A DNA stretch of 8,572 bases from an uncultured bacterium (GCA_903837445.1 CAILUR010000132.1:1-8572); one strand, 5' to 3'; numbered from the stretch's first letter, positions 1 to 6,973 are shown. Made by a program: numbers and translations. Notes: generated from the sequence alone by a model not told the origin.

Positions 1-196
1 GTACGACAAACTCCGCGGCTATATGTTGGGCATCTGCCGCCGAGCCGCCATTACCAAAAACAAGCAGTTTATTTCCATTTTTTAGAGAGGTGTGTATCAG
101 GGCGATTGCTTTTTGAAGGGTGGCACTATGGGCTTCGTAACTTTTCATTTTTACTTCTATACTTTCCTTGACAGAGTTTAAAAAGTAATCATTCAT
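1..196 (-). CDS. gmhA: Phosphoheptose isomerase GmhA, N-terminal part (runs off left edge)
   Basis: The first 65 residues of a SIS-domain sedoheptulose-7-phosphate isomerase, the first committed enzyme of ADP-heptose synthesis in the cytoplasm. Direct evidence is the motif FGNGGSAADAQHIAAEF near residues 47-63, the phosphosugar-binding loop typical of GmhA, preceded by a helical N-terminus (MNDYFLNSVKES...). The family is about 190 residues, so roughly two thirds lies outside the window. The start at 196 is chosen because AGGAG (203-207) sits 6 nt upstream. An in-frame ATG at 214 has no ribosome site and would fall almost on the predicted transcription start. It is the last visible gene of the heptose operon but has its own strong promoter in the 71-nt gap after the LysM gene. 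The product call is firm; another SIS-domain sugar isomerase is unlikely given the neighbours. Confidence 0.92.
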   Translation of the reverse strand, partial: MNDYFLNSVKESIEVKMKSYEAHSATLQKAIALIHTSLKNGNKLLVFGNGGSAADAQHIAAEFVV

Positions 197-202
197 ATCG
201 TT

Positions 203-207
203 CTCCT
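203..207 (-). promoter_or_regulatory. Ribosome binding site of gmhA
   Basis: AGGAG on the minus strand, 6 nt before the ATG at 196. It decides the start of gmhA in favour of this codon over the in-frame ATG at 214. Confidence 0.75.
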
Positions 208-223
208 GTGCCATGTTTTATTA

Positions 224-251
224 ATTATAAAATATTTCTTATGTAAGTCAA
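224..251 (-). promoter_or_regulatory. Sigma70-type promoter upstream of gmhA
   Basis: On the minus strand TTGACT (251-246) and a perfect TATAAT (229-224) are separated by 16 nt. The expected transcription start is near 217, giving a leader of about 20 nt that contains the gmhA ribosome site. It lies in the short gap after the LysM-DUF3108 gene, so gmhA can probably be transcribed apart from the upstream operon. This is one of the two best promoter matches in the window. Confidence 0.7.
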
Positions 252-267
252 GGTATAAAAAAATCTC

Positions 268-1425
268 TTAATGGGCCTTTACCACCGTGGCTTTCTGCAA
301 TACCGCATCTATGGAACCTATTATAATATTTGATTTTACCAGTACTGGTATCCTATTTTCATCGTTTGTCATCCATATGGTAATCTCGCCCTTTTGCTGA
401 AAAATCCCTTCAAATTTTAACATAGGCTTTATCACCACGCAGTCAAAATCGCCTGCATCCGTGGAGACCCTCTCATAACCTATCTTTTTCACCGCCACTT
501 CATATGCCTTTCCATCATCCGCGCAGACATCTATTACCACCTCATTTTTTCCATTTATATCCATAGTTCTAAAAAAATACATTTCCGATAACACATCCTG
601 TACATATGCCGGTACCACATATTGTTCGCCTGACCTTTTTATAGCAATTCGCCGTTGAGGATAAAAGTTTATAAATTCAGACTTTTTGTATTTTCCTTCT
701 TCGAGATTTTTACTGTACTTGTGTGAAAATAAACCAAGGACATCCATATATGATTCTATAGTATCTCGTACCCTGTGAAAGTTTTCAAAAAATGGCGCAG
801 TCCTGGTCTCAGCCACAATATGATATGCCTGTCTGCCGTTTATAGTTGTTATTTCCTTCACTTCCAATGTGCCGAAGCCGGCAGTCACATTGAAATACTT
901 TATTGCATATACCAATTTTTCGCCTACCCCAAAAGTTCTGTTTTTCATTACGCGATAATTAAATTCTGGCAGCGGTGCTGAGGTTTCCGTCACCTTTTGG
1001 GGTACTATCCTTGGATGTGGTTCTCCATTCAAGGGAATTTTTAGTCCCCTATTTTCTTTTATTATATAAGGGGCTTCAATCCCGTTGAACTCAGCTAAAA
1101 AATCAAAAATTTTACCTTTGCCATAATTATTCCGTGCAATAGCCCAAAGAGAATCTCCTTTAACAACTTTGTATTCTTTAGAAGGAGGCGGATTTTCAAT
1201 TTCATTTACATATATTATTTTAATTTTAGACATATCTTGCGGCACATCGTTTTCTTTTTGCTTTATTGTATCTTCCGGTACAAACATTTCATCCGCCTGC
1301 AGCCTGAGTTTTTTTTCCGCTTTGAGCGCATCTATCATTTGTATTTTTTTTACTGAGGTAGCGCAGGAAATAAACCCGCCACTTACAAACAGGACAAACA
1401 GAACCAAACACAATTTTCGTTTCAT
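268..1425 (-). CDS. LysM-DUF3108 lipoprotein, function unknown
   Basis: A 385-residue predicted lipoprotein. A basic start (MKRK), a hydrophobic stretch and a lipobox-like FISC put lipidated Cys21 after a signal peptide. The residue after the Cys is Ala, which by the E. coli rule would favour the outer membrane. Residues about 84-131 form a LysM domain (YKVVKGDSLWAIARNNYG), which in known families binds peptidoglycan glycan. Residues about 165-380 match DUF3108 (opening FGVGEKLVYAIKYF, later TDAGDFDCVVIKP and a C-terminal WMTND segment), a beta-rich envelope domain of unknown role. The region between Cys21 and LysM is charged and linker-like. The ATG at 1425 follows the GT9 stop after 2 nt, with a strong AGGAGGT inside the end of GT9, so it is translated with the heptose operon. 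Domain calls are confident. A link to LPS or outer-membrane assembly is inferred from context only. Confidence 0.88.
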   Translation of the reverse strand: MKRKLCLVLFVLFVSGGFISCATSVKKIQMIDALKAEKKLRLQADEMFVPEDTIKQKENDVPQDMSKIKIIYVNEIENPPPSKEYKVVKGDSLWAIARNNYGKGKIFDFLAEFNGIEAPYIIKENRGLKIPLNGEPHPRIVPQKVTETSAPLPEFNYRVMKNRTFGVGEKLVYAIKYFNVTAGFGTLEVKEITTINGRQAYHIVAETRTAPFFENFHRVRDTIESYMDVLGLFSHKYSKNLEEGKYKKSEFINFYPQRRIAIKRSGEQYVVPAYVQDVLSEMYFFRTMDINGKNEVVIDVCADDGKAYEVAVKKIGYERVSTDAGDFDCVVIKPMLKFEGIFQQKGEITIWMTNDENRIPVLVKSNIIIGSIDAVLQKATVVKAH

Positions 1426-1427
1426 AC

Positions 1428-2381
1428 TCAGACCTCCTGTATTTTCAAAATTATTTTTTCATCCCTTATGGAATCCATTCCTGCACTGACACTTTCTGGT
1501 TGTAGAATAAAACTTTTGTTTCCAAGCGGTCGCCATCTCACAGGGTTCACGCCTGTCGCTGGAAAAAAACTCAGGGTATTTACGCCGAGCGCCCCCGCGA
1601 TATGCATAGGACCTGTGCTACAGCTTACGAACAGCCCTGCTTTGCCAATAACTGCCGAAAGTTCCCTCAGGGTAAGCACTTCATTCATTAAAACAATATT
1701 AACATCCTTTTTTATCATATCATAAATTCTTTTTGTTTTTTCCTGTTCGCCTTTCCCACTCGCGAGTAAAACAGGTCTTCCCGTCTGTTTGTATAAAAGC
1801 GCCACTACTGCCGCGTATCTTTTTTCACTCAGATTCGCGGCTGATTTTCCTCCTGGATATACCATAATAAATTTTTCACCAAGGGGCTTTGTCCTCAGAT
1901 ATTCCCCTGCTTTCTCTTTTTCCATCTGCGACAGATACCAATAAGTCCGCACCGCGGTTTTTTCGCCTATAAACTCTTTTGCCAGTAAAAGATTATACTC
2001 GGCTTCGTGTTTGAGTGACTTTGCTCTGCTGCTATTTACAGGCCTATTAAAGAAAAAGGGCGAATACCATCTACGCGCAGTGCCATATCTCAAAGGCACA
2101 CCAGCCGCAAAAGGTACATATGCCGCTAAAAACTCTGGAAATAAAGTTATAGCCGCGTCAAACTTTGCTTCTTTAATCTGTTTTATAGTGCCACTTACAT
2201 TTTGTCGGTTGAAGGTTATCACTTCATCTACATCTGGATTATTTAAAAGTACTTCCTTTGAGTATTCAGAAACTAAAAGTGCGATATGGCATTTCAGCGC
2301 ATTTTTTATTTCCTTTATCACTGGGGTCGCAAGCACTAAATCCCCTATGCCATCCGTCCTTGATATTAGTATTTTTTTCAT
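1428..2381 (-). CDS. Glycosyltransferase family 9, heptosyltransferase-like
   Basis: A 317-residue GT-B enzyme of the ADP-heptose:LPS heptosyltransferase family (WaaC/WaaF/WaaQ type), expected at the cytoplasmic face of the inner membrane adding L,D-heptose to the LPS core. The N-terminus MKKILISRTDGIGDLVLATP is the classic acceptor-domain signature, with Asp14 in the region of the catalytic acid. KHEAEYNLLL (124-133) closes the N-domain. The donor-domain signature STGPMHIAGALG lies at 255-266, followed by PVRWRPLGN (280-288). Length is normal for the family. It starts 5 nt after the hldC stop with no good Shine-Dalgarno, so it probably relies on reinitiation. Which core heptose it adds, or whether the acceptor is LPS at all, cannot be read from the sequence. 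Its place directly after the ADP-heptose genes makes heptose the likely donor sugar. Confidence 0.88.
   Translation of the reverse strand: MKKILISRTDGIGDLVLATPVIKEIKNALKCHIALLVSEYSKEVLLNNPDVDEVITFNRQNVSGTIKQIKEAKFDAAITLFPEFLAAYVPFAAGVPLRYGTARRWYSPFFFNRPVNSSRAKSLKHEAEYNLLLAKEFIGEKTAVRTYWYLSQMEKEKAGEYLRTKPLGEKFIMVYPGGKSAANLSEKRYAAVVALLYKQTGRPVLLASGKGEQEKTKRIYDMIKKDVNIVLMNEVLTLRELSAVIGKAGLFVSCSTGPMHIAGALGVNTLSFFPATGVNPVRWRPLGNKSFILQPESVSAGMDSIRDEKIILKIQEV
1432..1438 (-). promoter_or_regulatory. Ribosome binding site of the LysM-DUF3108 gene
   Basis: AGGAGGT on the minus strand, 6 nt before the ATG at 1425. It lies within the last codons of the upstream glycosyltransferase gene, so translation of the two is likely coupled. 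Confidence 0.75.
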
Positions 2382-2386
2382 AAGTT

Positions 2387-2872
2387 TTATTTTTCGCTTC
2401 CGTAGCGTTCTAAAATTGTCTTTATAAGGTCTTTGGTTGAGTGCTTTTTTTTATCTCCGGCAATAGTTATTTTTATTCCGAGTGCCGCTGCCATATCTTT
2501 TTCAGGCACTGTGTCTTTTGTATAGTCAGTGCCTTTGGCGTGATAGGTCGGTCTCAGAGTTTTAAGCGTTTTTTCCACAGTCAGTTCGTTGAATATAACC
2601 ACATAGTTTACAAATTCAAAAGCCGCCATCATTTCCGCCCGCTCGTTTTCATTTACCAACGGCCGGCCTTTACCTTTGAGACGGCGGACTGACGCATCCG
2701 AGTTTAGTCCCACCACAAGCACATCCCCTTTACTCCGTGCACTGCGTAAAAATCTTATATGTCCTACATGCATAATATCAAAACAGCCATTGGCAAAAAC
2801 TATTTTTTTTCCTTGTTTTTTTAGGCGCGCTATTATTTTAGCAAGTAGTTCTCTTTTTATTATCTTTCGCAT
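2387..2872 (-). CDS. hldC: D-glycero-beta-D-manno-heptose 1-phosphate adenylyltransferase
   Basis: A 161-residue cytidylyltransferase-like nucleotidyltransferase that makes ADP-D-glycero-D-manno-heptose from heptose 1-phosphate and ATP. Visible motifs: FANGCFDIMHVGHIRFL (26-42) with the HxGH nucleotide-binding signature at 35-38, GLNSDASVRRLKG (55-67), the block GRPLVNENERAEMMAA (69-84), KGTDYTKD (113-120) and STKDLIKTI (145-153) near the C-terminus. This is a stand-alone enzyme equivalent to the C-terminal half of E. coli HldE; the kinase half is the separate upstream gene. The ATG at 2872 has AAGGAAGG just before it. The 81-nt gap to hldA is the longest within the run from msbA to the LysM gene, and I see no convincing promoter in it. 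Two A8 runs lie within the gene, but the frame is intact. Confidence 0.95.
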   Translation of the reverse strand: MRKIIKRELLAKIIARLKKQGKKIVFANGCFDIMHVGHIRFLRSARSKGDVLVVGLNSDASVRRLKGKGRPLVNENERAEMMAAFEFVNYVVIFNELTVEKTLKTLRPTYHAKGTDYTKDTVPEKDMAAALGIKITIAGDKKKHSTKDLIKTILERYGSEK

Positions 2873-2953
2873 ATGCCTTCCTTTAAATAAAATTTATTAT
2901 TTCTAAATTCTATTTCTCCATTGCCAGCTAAATCCTCTACTCTTTTTCTATTT
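2873..2953. other. 81-nt gap between hldA and hldC, no clear signal
   Basis: An AT-rich spacer within the operon. Apart from the AAGGAAGG ribosome site next to hldC I find no good promoter pair, no stable hairpin and no small open frame longer than three codons on the minus strand. Confidence 0.4.
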
Positions 2954-3940
2954 TTACTTTATCTTTTTTAACGCTTTTTTCAATTCTTCTGGGGTGACTG
3001 TGGCGACGCCTCTTTTCATTACTACCAGCCCACCGCCAATATTAGCAAGAAACGCAGCATCTACAAGTGATGCCCCTGCCCCTAAAGCGACCGCCGTTAT
3101 TGAAGACACCGTATCTCCAGCGCCATTTACATCCACTATATCATCAGAACCAAAAGGGGCTATTTTTGTTAGTTTGTTTTTCTCAAAGACCGTCATTCCT
3201 TTGCTGCCTCGCGTGACTATCATACCTGTGGCTTTCATTTTTTCGCATAGCAGTTTGGCCATTTCATCCACAGCTTTGTCTCCGTAAGTTTCCATACCTA
3301 CTACTGGACCGGCCTCTGTTTCATTGGGCGTGGCAGTAGTTATATATTTAAACTTTGAAAGTGCATAGCGCGAATCCACCACTACTTTTTTCCCTTTTTT
3401 TGCGAGAGCATTCACTACGCTTATCACCGCATCGCTTATGACTCCACCACCATAATCAGATACCAGTATGGCGGAACATTCAGGCGAAAGCCGGTGAATG
3501 TTTTCTATAAGTTTTTTTTCAATATTTTCTGCCAGTGGTTTTGTTTGGTAATGGTCTATTCTGACTATCTGCTGTTTTACAGTATGTACGCTGCCTGCCA
3601 AAATTCTTGTTTTAACAGGGATCTGATATGCCGAAGCTTTTATGATATTTGAAATGTCGGCACCTTTTTTCACAAGCAGGTCCAAAATAATGTCAGAATA
3701 TTTATCCGTGCCTACTACTGTCACCGGCACTGGAGTCGCCCCTATATCTTTGATATTCATAATAGGATTGGCGCCGCCTCCCGCAAGATAAACGCTTTTA
3801 TTATATTTTAAAATAAGTACCGGCGCCTCACGGGAAATGCGTTCGGTTTCTCCATATAAATATTCATCCAAAATAAAATCTCCTATGACAAGAATCTTTT
3901 CATTTTTAAACTTTTCGATAAGGTCAAAATGTTTTTTCAT
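2954..3940 (-). CDS. hldA: D-glycero-beta-D-manno-heptose-7-phosphate kinase
   Basis: A 328-residue ribokinase/PfkB-family kinase that phosphorylates C1 of D-glycero-D-manno-heptose 7-phosphate to the 1,7-bisphosphate. Seen: ILVIGDFILDEYLYGETERISREAP (16-40) typical of RfaE/HldE kinases, GGGAN (54-58), TRGSKGMTVF (243-252) and the anion-hole/catalytic-base motif DVNGAGDT (270-277). Two motifs vary: DYGGGV where DYGKG or DYAKG is common, and NGAGD where TGAGD is usual. An in-frame ATG at 3967 would add nine residues, but the ATG at 3940 is preferred: it forms an ATGA overlap with the gmhB stop and follows a very G-rich ribosome site at 6-nt spacing, and MKKHFDLIEKF is a natural family start. 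With separate hldC it makes a split HldE system, as in Neisseria or Burkholderia. Confidence 0.93.
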   Translation of the reverse strand: MKKHFDLIEKFKNEKILVIGDFILDEYLYGETERISREAPVLILKYNKSVYLAGGGANPIMNIKDIGATPVPVTVVGTDKYSDIILDLLVKKGADISNIIKASAYQIPVKTRILAGSVHTVKQQIVRIDHYQTKPLAENIEKKLIENIHRLSPECSAILVSDYGGGVISDAVISVVNALAKKGKKVVVDSRYALSKFKYITTATPNETEAGPVVGMETYGDKAVDEMAKLLCEKMKATGMIVTRGSKGMTVFEKNKLTKIAPFGSDDIVDVNGAGDTVSSITAVALGAGASLVDAAFLANIGGGLVVMKRGVATVTPEELKKALKKIK

Positions 3941-4509
3941 ATTTTTCCCTCCCTCCCCAATATCCATTTTACAGCTTCCGCTATATCCTTGGCAACAAAA
4001 TCTGGCTGACTAGCCTTGTCTATTTTTTTAATTTCTTTTTTTCCGTATCCTGTTTGTACCAGTATGGTGTGCATTCCTGTATTTTTTCCAAGTTTTACAT
4101 CTGACAACTTGTCCCCCATAGAAAAGCTTGCGGAAAGGTCAAGGTTAAATCTTTTTTTTGCTTTTAAGACCATACCTGGTTTTGGTTTTCTGCAGTCACA
4201 AACTTTTTTATACTTTGCTATTTTAGAGTCCTTATAATGTGGGCAATAATAAAAAGCATCCAGTTTTATGCCTTTCTCCGCAAATTGTTCTGTGATAAAA
4301 GTATGCGCCTTTTTTACAAAGGTTTCAGGGAAATAGCCGCGTGCGACGCCTGATTGATTAGTTATTATTATGACTTTATATCCAGCGGCCTTGAGCAGTT
4401 TCACCGCTTTAAAACTTTTTTGGAAAACCTTTATCTCTTTGAGAGATGAGGCATATTCCGCTTCTTTTATTAGGGTGCCATCTCTGTCTATGAACACTGC
4501 CTTTACCAT
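3937..4509 (-). CDS. gmhB: D-glycero-beta-D-manno-heptose 1,7-bisphosphate 7-phosphatase
   Basis: A 190-residue HAD-superfamily phosphatase that removes the 7-phosphate between the HldA and HldC steps. Seen: the nucleophile motif FIDRDGTL with Asp8 and Asp10, motif II TNQSG (50-54), the GmhB/HisB-N zinc site Cys89-x-His91 with Cys104-x-Cys106, CRKPKPGM (106-113) with the motif III lysine, and GDKLSD (132-137) carrying the Mg-binding acids. Length fits GmhB. The histidinol-phosphatase domain of HisB is similar, but the heptose neighbours decide the call. The ATG overlaps the msbA stop by one base (TAATG), and its own stop overlaps hldA by four (ATGA). No strong ribosome site precedes it, which fits coupling to msbA. 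One A8 run lies inside the gene. Confidence 0.94.
   Translation of the reverse strand: MVKAVFIDRDGTLIKEAEYASSLKEIKVFQKSFKAVKLLKAAGYKVIIITNQSGVARGYFPETFVKKAHTFITEQFAEKGIKLDAFYYCPHYKDSKIAKYKKVCDCRKPKPGMVLKAKKRFNLDLSASFSMGDKLSDVKLGKNTGMHTILVQTGYGKKEIKKIDKASQPDFVAKDIAEAVKWILGREGKI
3947..3958 (-). promoter_or_regulatory. G-rich ribosome binding site deciding the hldA start
   Basis: GGGGAGGGAGGG on the minus strand ends 6 nt before the ATG at 3940. It is encoded in the last codons of gmhB and supports translational coupling through the ATGA overlap. Confidence 0.75.
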
Positions 4510-6260
4510 TATTTAGGCATCTCTTTGGTCATATTAAACTGCATATCATGAAGTTCCGTGTAAAGTCCGCCCTTTTTCAAGAGCCCCAAATGAGTGCCTC
4601 GTTCTACTATTTTTCCACTTGCCATAACTAAAATAATATCCGCATGCCTTATCGTAGAAAGTCTGTGGGCTATGACAAAGGTGGTTCTGTTTTTCATAAG
4701 ATTATTTATGGCCTTTTGCACAAGGACTTCAGAGTGTGAGTCCAGTGCCGAAGTCGCTTCATCCAGAATAAGCACTGGAGGATTTTTCAACACTGCCCGC
4801 GCTATTGCCAAGCGCTGGCGCTGTCCGCCCGAGAGTTTTACTCCGCGGTCACCTATCATAGTCTCAAATCTTTTCGGCATGCGTCTTATAAACTCATAAG
4901 CATTCGCTGCCGTAGCGGCTTCTATCAATTTTTCCTCGCTAATATTTTCCTGCCCGTAAGCAATGTTGTTTTTTATAGTATCGTTGAACAGTATGGTTTC
5001 TTGCGTAACTATCCCCACCATAGCGCGCAAAGATTCAATTTTTATTTTTTTAACATCTATGCCGTCAAAAGATATTTTTCCAAAATCCACATCATAAAAC
5101 CGAGGCAACAAATCTGCCACAGTACTCTTACCACCACCCGAAGGCCCCACGACAGCCACTACCATACCTTTTTTAATCTTAAAATTAATCCCGTTAATCA
5201 CTGGTCTGCCTTTGTCATAAGAAAACTTAACCGCTTTAATATCTATTTCTTTTTTAAACTCCGTAAAAGCCACAGCGTGTCTGTCATTCACAATATCTGG
5301 TGCAGTGTCTATCACACTAAAGATTCTCTCAGCCGCCGCCATAGACCCCTGTATAGTATTGTTCATATCATTGAGTTTTTTAATCTGTGGGTAAAGTCCC
5401 AACAAGGCAGCTATAAAAGAGAAAAAAGTACCAGTAGTCATTTGCCCGCCTATTATCTGAGACCCCGAGTACCAAATAATAGCGGCTATTCCAAAAGCGC
5501 CTATAGTTTCCATTATAGGAGACGCGATAGAAGAGGCACGGACGCCTGTCATTATATGCCCAAACAACCTGTCCAGTTCAAGTTTAAATCTGTTGTTCTC
5601 ATATTTTTCCATACCGAACGCCTTGACCACTCGTATGCCGTTAAAAGTTTCATTCAGGGTGGCTGTCAAATCCCCCATTTTTTCTTGGGACTTGCGCGCG
5701 GATTGTTTCATCCTTTTCCCGAGTTTTATTATTGGAAATACCGCCACAGGAAAAACTATCAAAGACAAAAGTGCCATTTTCCAATTTAAATAAAACACCA
5801 AAATTACAAGCCCAGTTATATTAAAAAAACTTCCTATCAAGTTTCCCAAAACATTTGACATAGACCCTTGGACCATAGTCACATCGTTTGTTATGCGCGA
5901 AATAAGTATTCCAATTTTTTCATTATTAAAAAACCGCATTGACAAACCCGTTATGTGATTGTAAAGTTGCGAACGCATATCCACTATTATCTTATTTCCG
6001 ACCCAGTTTATCAGATAGCTCTGTATATAAGTGCATATTCCTTTTAGGAAATATACGAGTATTATGGCAAGTGGCAAGAGTTTTAGATAATAATTAGCTT
6101 CGGTTTTGTCTGGATTAGCAAGGATTTTATCGATTACCGGCTTTATTACATAAACAGAAAGTGCGGTTAATATAGAAGTAAGCAGTAAAAAAATAAGAGC
6201 AAAGACTACTCTTCTGGTATAAGGCTTTACATAGGTCATTAACCTTAAATATGTTTTCAT
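4509..6260 (-). CDS. msbA: Lipid A export ABC transporter MsbA (permease-ATPase fusion)
   Basis: A 583-residue half-transporter with an exporter-type membrane domain followed by an ATPase, the size and layout of MsbA, which as a homodimer flips lipid A-core across the inner membrane. About six hydrophobic segments lie in residues 18-290. The ATPase shows Walker A GPSGGGKST (372-380), a Q-loop Gln420, signature LSGGQ (476-480), Walker B VLILDEATSALD (496-507) and the H-loop His532. It heads the heptose operon behind a clear promoter. The ATG at 6260 has AGGAG 13 nt upstream, which is rather far; Met8 (6239) has AAGG only 3 nt upstream, so the exact start is open. A different lipid or drug exporter of the same fold is possible on sequence alone, but the LPS operon favours MsbA. 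Confidence 0.9.
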   Translation of the reverse strand: MKTYLRLMTYVKPYTRRVVFALIFLLLTSILTALSVYVIKPVIDKILANPDKTEANYYLKLLPLAIILVYFLKGICTYIQSYLINWVGNKIIVDMRSQLYNHITGLSMRFFNNEKIGILISRITNDVTMVQGSMSNVLGNLIGSFFNITGLVILVFYLNWKMALLSLIVFPVAVFPIIKLGKRMKQSARKSQEKMGDLTATLNETFNGIRVVKAFGMEKYENNRFKLELDRLFGHIMTGVRASSIASPIMETIGAFGIAAIIWYSGSQIIGGQMTTGTFFSFIAALLGLYPQIKKLNDMNNTIQGSMAAAERIFSVIDTAPDIVNDRHAVAFTEFKKEIDIKAVKFSYDKGRPVINGINFKIKKGMVVAVVGPSGGGKSTVADLLPRFYDVDFGKISFDGIDVKKIKIESLRAMVGIVTQETILFNDTIKNNIAYGQENISEEKLIEAATAANAYEFIRRMPKRFETMIGDRGVKLSGGQRQRLAIARAVLKNPPVLILDEATSALDSHSEVLVQKAINNLMKNRTTFVIAHRLSTIRHADIILVMASGKIVERGTHLGLLKKGGLYTELHDMQFNMTKEMPK

Positions 6261-6331
6261 TTATCAGTCATAGCTCCTATTTATAAACTTTAAAACTGTA
6301 ACAAAAACTAATGAAAAAGCTTTATTTATTG

Positions 6332-6360
6332 ATAATAACTCATTTTTACCACGAGGTCAA
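6332..6360 (-). promoter_or_regulatory. Sigma70-type promoter of the msbA-heptose operon
   Basis: On the minus strand TTGACC (6360-6355) and TATTAT (6337-6332) are separated by 17 nt. Transcription would start near 6325, leaving a leader of about 65 nt before msbA. Its -35 context (CCTTGAC) is the same as in the gmhA promoter. Confidence 0.6.
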
Positions 6361-6376
6361 GGAAGGATTATAGGCT

Positions 6377-6428
6377 AAAAAACAATTCCTAATTTCACTG
6401 CCGTTTTGGATACTTTTACAATTTAGGA
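6377..6428 (-). terminator. Weak candidate terminator after msrB
   Basis: On the minus strand TCCTAA (6428-6423) and TTAGGA (6392-6387) can pair, extended by two A-T pairs after a mismatch. A T-rich run follows (ATTG then six T). The loop is about 30 nt and the stem is AT-rich, so this is weak as a Rho-independent terminator. Its place just after msrB and before the msbA promoter is what makes it worth listing. Confidence 0.22.
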
Positions 6429-6436
6429 CTTATATT

Positions 6437-6973
6437 TTACTTACTTACAAACTGCAAGGCCGCAGAGTTTATACAGAACCTTTTTCCTGTCGGTTTTGGA
6501 CCATCAGCAAAGACATGCCCCAAATGTGAGCCACATCTCGCACAGGTCACTTCTGTTCTTATCATACCGTAACTCTCATCCGCTATTTCTTTAATGTTAA
6601 GTTCCGACACTGGTTTAAAATAACTCGGCCAGCCTGTACCTGATTCAAATTTGGAATCCGAAGAAAACAAATCAATCCCACATACCACACATTTATATAT
6701 TCCGGCTTTGTGATTATCCAAATATTTTCCAGAAAAAGCGCGTTCAGTCCCTTTTTGTCTGGTAATAAAGCAGACATCCGGCGGCAATTCTTTTTTAAGT
6801 TCTGCTTCCGTTTTAAGGTATTTATCCATTTCAATCACTTTACCTGAAGCAAAATCAAAAATCTTTATTTTATTTGTTTTTTCCACGAGTTTTCCCTCCC
6901 TACTATTTTTTATAGCCTGCCCAGCTCCCACTAACAAAAACCCTGTTAAAACAAGCGCAATAACTTTTTTCAT
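6437..6973 (-). CDS. msrB: Exported peptide-methionine (R)-S-oxide reductase MsrB
   Basis: A 178-residue MsrB that reduces methionine-R-sulfoxide in proteins. Residues 1-20 (MKKVIALVLTGFLLVGAGQA) form a Sec signal peptide with an AxA-like end, so the enzyme probably works in the periplasm. The catalytic domain spans about 55-176: QKGTERAFSGKY (73-84), zinc cysteines Cys95/Cys98 and Cys144/Cys147, SGTGWPSYFKPV (111-122), GSHLGHVFADGP (148-159) and the active-site RFCINSAAL with Cys167. The usual resolving Cys of SGCGWPS is Thr113 here; the only non-zinc, non-catalytic Cys in the mature domain is Cys68. The ATG at 6973 has AGAGGG 4 nt upstream. It is transcribed divergently from fthC and lies ahead of the msbA operon but with a 176-nt gap and an intervening promoter. 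No MsrA is visible. Confidence 0.94.
   Translation of the reverse strand: MKKVIALVLTGFLLVGAGQAIKNSREGKLVEKTNKIKIFDFASGKVIEMDKYLKTEAELKKELPPDVCFITRQKGTERAFSGKYLDNHKAGIYKCVVCGIDLFSSDSKFESGTGWPSYFKPVSELNIKEIADESYGMIRTEVTCARCGSHLGHVFADGPKPTGKRFCINSAALQFVSK

Noticed and set aside
342..360. Palindrome ACCAGTACTGGT near the 3' end of the LysM-DUF3108 gene
   Set aside because: It lies within coding sequence in a conserved-looking protein region and has no second copy as an operator pair. The similar ACCAGTA strings elsewhere are codon coincidences.
5001..5789. A 262-codon open frame on the plus strand opposite msbA
   Set aside because: It lies wholly antisense to a clear ABC transporter. Its product is rich in His/Tyr/Arg with no recognisable domain, and no ribosome site or promoter supports it; typical shadow frame.
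6257..6271. A four-codon mini-frame (ATGACTGATAAATGA) overlapping the msbA start
   Set aside because: Its AGGAG is only 2 nt from the ATG, too close for efficient initiation, and no attenuation hairpin or repeated codon is seen. It is more likely chance in the leader.
6367..6372. A perfect TATAAT upstream of the msbA promoter
   Set aside because: No acceptable -35 hexamer lies 16-18 nt upstream on the minus strand, whereas the adjacent TTGACC-17-TATTAT pair is complete.
6437..6448. (GTAA)3 tetranucleotide repeat at the msrB stop codon
   Set aside because: Only three units, and slippage would change just the last residues; no sign of phase variation.
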